Both the position numbers and the translations under genes were made by a program. The notes under the pieces were generated by a model. That model worked only from the letters and a program-made list of their open reading frames with translations, ran no database searches and was not told where the DNA came from. A DNA stretch of 64,000 nucleotides from Pelolinea submarina (GTDB lineage Bacteria; Chloroflexota; Anaerolineae; Anaerolineales; Anaerolineaceae), in NCBI RefSeq assembly GCF_003966975.1, contig NZ_AP018437.1, positions 1,302,001-1,366,000 on the forward strand, given 5' to 3'. Positions 62,136 through 64,000 of this stretch are shown piece after piece. Within the stretch, counting starts at the first letter, position 1, and each line of letters opens with the position of its first letter.

Positions 62136-62789
62136 TTAGATCTGGTCAAGTTTGACCAGTCCATATTTAATAGCCAGGACTGCCGCCTGTGTTCTGGTTG
62201 TCACTTCCAATTTTTTAAAAATACTTTTTGTGTAATTGCGAATGGTACCTTCCGACAGGAATAATTGCTCAGCCACATCGGCATTGGATAATCCGTGCGC
62301 GATCAGCACGAGAATTTCCCTCTCTCGTTCGGTCAAATCAAAATCACGTGGGCTTTCGATGTAATCAGTGGTGGATCGGGCTTGTTTGATCACTTTTTTT
62401 GTTACTTTGGGATCGATATAGGCATTGCCTTTCATGGTTCCCTTAATGGCTTGGATAAGCTGGTCGGGGGGCAGGTCTTTTAGGAGATAACCTTCAGCTC
62501 CTGCTTGCAGCGCGTCAAAAACCCATTCATCGTCATCGTATGTCGTAAGCGCCAGGACGTGAATATTGGGAAAATCACGCCGGATGTTGCGTGTGGCGAT
62601 GATACCGTTCATAACGGGCATCTTTAAATCGAGCAGGATAAGATCCGGGTCCAGATTTGCCAGCAATTCGATCAGTTCGGCCCCGTTATTTGCATATCCG
62701 ATTACTTTAATTTCGGGATCGGATTCGATGATCTTGCGCAGCCCTTCGATGACGATTAATTGATCGTCGCACAAAATTACTTTTATCAC
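62136..62789 (-). CDS. NarL/LuxR-type response regulator
   Basis: This is a 217-residue regulator starting GTG 62789 with GGAG 7 bp upstream, 1 bp after the kinase stop; longer frames overlap the kinase. The receiver has VILCDDQ, the phosphoacceptor Asp in LILLDLKMPVMNG and Lys in YLLKDLPPDQL. The C-terminal LuxR helix-turn-helix is LTEREREILVLIAHGLSNAD followed by VAEQLFLSEGTIRNY. It is the cognate partner of the kinase upstream. Targets are unknown. Confidence 0.95.
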   Translation of the reverse strand: MIKVILCDDQLIVIEGLRKIIESDPEIKVIGYANNGAELIELLANLDPDLILLDLKMPVMNGIIATRNIRRDFPNIHVLALTTYDDDEWVFDALQAGAEGYLLKDLPPDQLIQAIKGTMKGNAYIDPKVTKKVIKQARSTTDYIESPRDFDLTEREREILVLIAHGLSNADVAEQLFLSEGTIRNYTKSIFKKLEVTTRTQAAVLAIKYGLVKLDQI

Positions 62790-62790
62790 A

Positions 62791-64000
62791 TCAAACTCCA
62801 AATTCAACCCGTATGGCAGTACCCTGATGAGGGTTTGTCTCCATAAAGAATGATCCTCCGGCTTCCGCGGCCCTTTCGCGCATGCCTTTAATTCCCATGC
62901 GCTCATTATTCTTGATGAGTTCCTGATCAAAACCACAGCCATCGTCTGAGATTTCCAGGGTTAGGACCTGGTTCTCATACTGTAATTTTAATTGAATTGA
63001 TTTGGCATCAGCGTGGCGGATGATATTCTCCAATGCTTCCTGTGCGATCCTATAAATTGCCTCTTCTTTTCTTTCAGAGAGGATTGGAAGGGATTCTGAG
63101 ATGAAGGCAGAAGTGGCATAATTTCCACGAGAAGCAGTGTCCTGCAGCAGCTTTTTTAAAGCCGTAACCAATCCAAGGTCTTCCAAATGCCTTACCCGCA
63201 GATCATTCAGTGCCCGTCGTGTTTCATCCAGCCCCCTGCGTGAATTATCAATTAACTGATCCAGTGAATGATTCAATTCCTTATCTCCGGGATCAACGGA
63301 TAACTTGAGTGCTTCCAGAGTAAGCACCTGGCTGCTTAAGGTATGGGCCAGGGTATCATGCAGATCCCGCGCCAGGCGGTTGCGTTCGCGGCTGACGGCC
63401 AGCTGCTCCAGGGTGTGGGCGTGTTCGCTTAAAATAACATTGGCTTCCATCAGCCTTCTTCTTTGCGTTCGTTGAGTTTTGGTCAACAGGCTGACGATGG
63501 TACCCACCATACCCAGAGCGATGGAGCGCAGAATGGGTACGCCGATGAACGGAATCACTTGTAGTGTTTCCGTTCCTGCGCTGAGGAAAATGAAAGGCAA
63601 GTCATATAAGGCAGTGAGAACGACCACCGAGAGTGTAAAAGCAAGAGAATACTGCCAGGCTACCAGGACGATCGGGACAATAAAGATTGGAAAAAGTATC
63701 CAACTTCGGAAGATGATATCCGTCAATGGATCATTTATCTGCAGCGGCCATATTGATGCACTGGAAAAAATCGGTCCCAACGTGGCGATTGACAACGAAA
63801 TGGGTAAGAATAATTTTTTTGTTCTGCGTTCCAGCCACCCCCAATACAAAATTCCCAATAAAAGTAAGAAGATTACAGAATTGGATAAGTAAAGCAGGCT
63901 TAGCGCGGAAATTAACTTGCCGGTCGTGGCGAAGATATACAGGTAGTTCCCAAGAAAATAACAGATAGCAAATTTGCAATAGTTCCGAAAAATCCGTAAA
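62791..64000 (-). CDS. NarX/DesK-type sensor histidine kinase (5' end beyond window)
   Basis: The minus-strand frame is open from the TGA at 62791 to the window edge, so the start lies outside. The segment upstream of the first in-frame TTG (63858) reads FLGNYLYIFATTGKLISALS and further hydrophobic sequence, clearly coding. About 400 residues are present: five or more membrane segments, then a HisKA_3 domain with His in RLARDLHDTLAHTLSSQ and a HATPase domain (SDDGCGFDQ and MGIKGMRERA). It is translationally linked to the NarL-type regulator. The signal is unknown. Confidence 0.93.
   Translation of the reverse strand, partial: LRIFRNYCKFAICYFLGNYLYIFATTGKLISALSLLYLSNSVIFLLLLGILYWGWLERRTKKLFLPISLSIATLGPIFSSASIWPLQINDPLTDIIFRSWILFPIFIVPIVLVAWQYSLAFTLSVVVLTALYDLPFIFLSAGTETLQVIPFIGVPILRSIALGMVGTIVSLLTKTQRTQRRRLMEANVILSEHAHTLEQLAVSRERNRLARDLHDTLAHTLSSQVLTLEALKLSVDPGDKELNHSLDQLIDNSRRGLDETRRALNDLRVRHLEDLGLVTALKKLLQDTASRGNYATSAFISESLPILSERKEEAIYRIAQEALENIIRHADAKSIQLKLQYENQVLTLEISDDGCGFDQELIKNNERMGIKGMRERAAEAGGSFFMETNPHQGTAIRVEFGV

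Noticed and set aside
63858..63860. TTG at 63858 as the start of the right-edge histidine kinase
   Set aside because: The frame continues upstream with obvious membrane-protein sequence to the window edge, so the true start is outside the window.

Overview
The window is a gene-dense bacterial chromosome segment. The gene content points to an Anaerolineae-like member of the Chloroflexota. Indications are two DUF-type lipoproteins, an ECF sigma factor coupled to a DUF5667 protein, a T-box leader on serS, many GNAT and MFS proteins, a membrane-anchored PIN-TRAM protein and a mid-GC base composition. This taxonomic call is inference; no marker gene in the window settles it. Two stretches are much more AT-rich than the rest (about 4.8-8.6 kb and 33.9-37.3 kb) and look horizontally acquired.

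Layout. 1-4.8 kb: YgiQ-type radical SAM gene (cut by the window edge), a GNAT acetyltransferase, tRNA-Ser(GGA), a secreted trypsin-like lipoprotein and a TrmA/RlmD-type rRNA methyltransferase. 4.8-8.64 kb: an AT-rich Clostridia-like block with a YczE-type membrane protein, a DUF6796-like membrane protein and an OmpR-type two-component system. It is bounded by a truncated HAD hydrolase on the left and a decayed large serine recombinase on the right. 8.7-33.5 kb: ordinary chromosome with acetyltransferases, an AraC/GyrI-type regulator, DegV, glycosyl transfer genes, a nucleoside hydrolase with an MFS permease, slipin/NfeD, an ABC-F ATPase, T-box-controlled serS, a MccF-like peptidase, a LysR/permease pair, rlmB-cysS and PIN-TRAM.

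33.9-37.3 kb: tRNA-Glu(TTC), then an AT-rich two-gene block on the minus strand. It holds a protein with a TIR-like/nucleoside deoxyribosyltransferase-like C-terminal domain and a UvrD-like SF1 helicase. It resembles a defence system in architecture (a helicase as in Gabija, with a TIR-like enzyme instead of the OLD nuclease). It is my best candidate for an undescribed system. 37.3-64 kb: radical SAM, uvrA, plsC with a UMF1-type permease, UDP-glucose dehydrogenase, rimO, ZIP/murJ/TPR genes, rsmI, a DUF2807 lipoprotein, a second DegV and a second nucleoside hydrolase, AlaX, two tandem Fsr-like MFS pumps, an MFS pump behind a leader-peptide attenuator, an ECF sigma/DUF5667 pair, and a NarL-type two-component system whose kinase runs off the right edge.

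Regulation seen directly in sequence includes the T-box upstream of serS. Its antiterminator bulge TGGC matches the G73 discriminator of the tRNA-Ser encoded in this window. It also includes a leader peptide with mutually exclusive hairpins upstream of the MFS gene at 58143, a structured leader upstream of the ABC-F gene, and several clear intrinsic terminators. Small-molecule export and ribosome protection or maintenance (ABC-F, five MFS proteins, RsmI, RlmB, RimO, RlmD-like) are over-represented themes.
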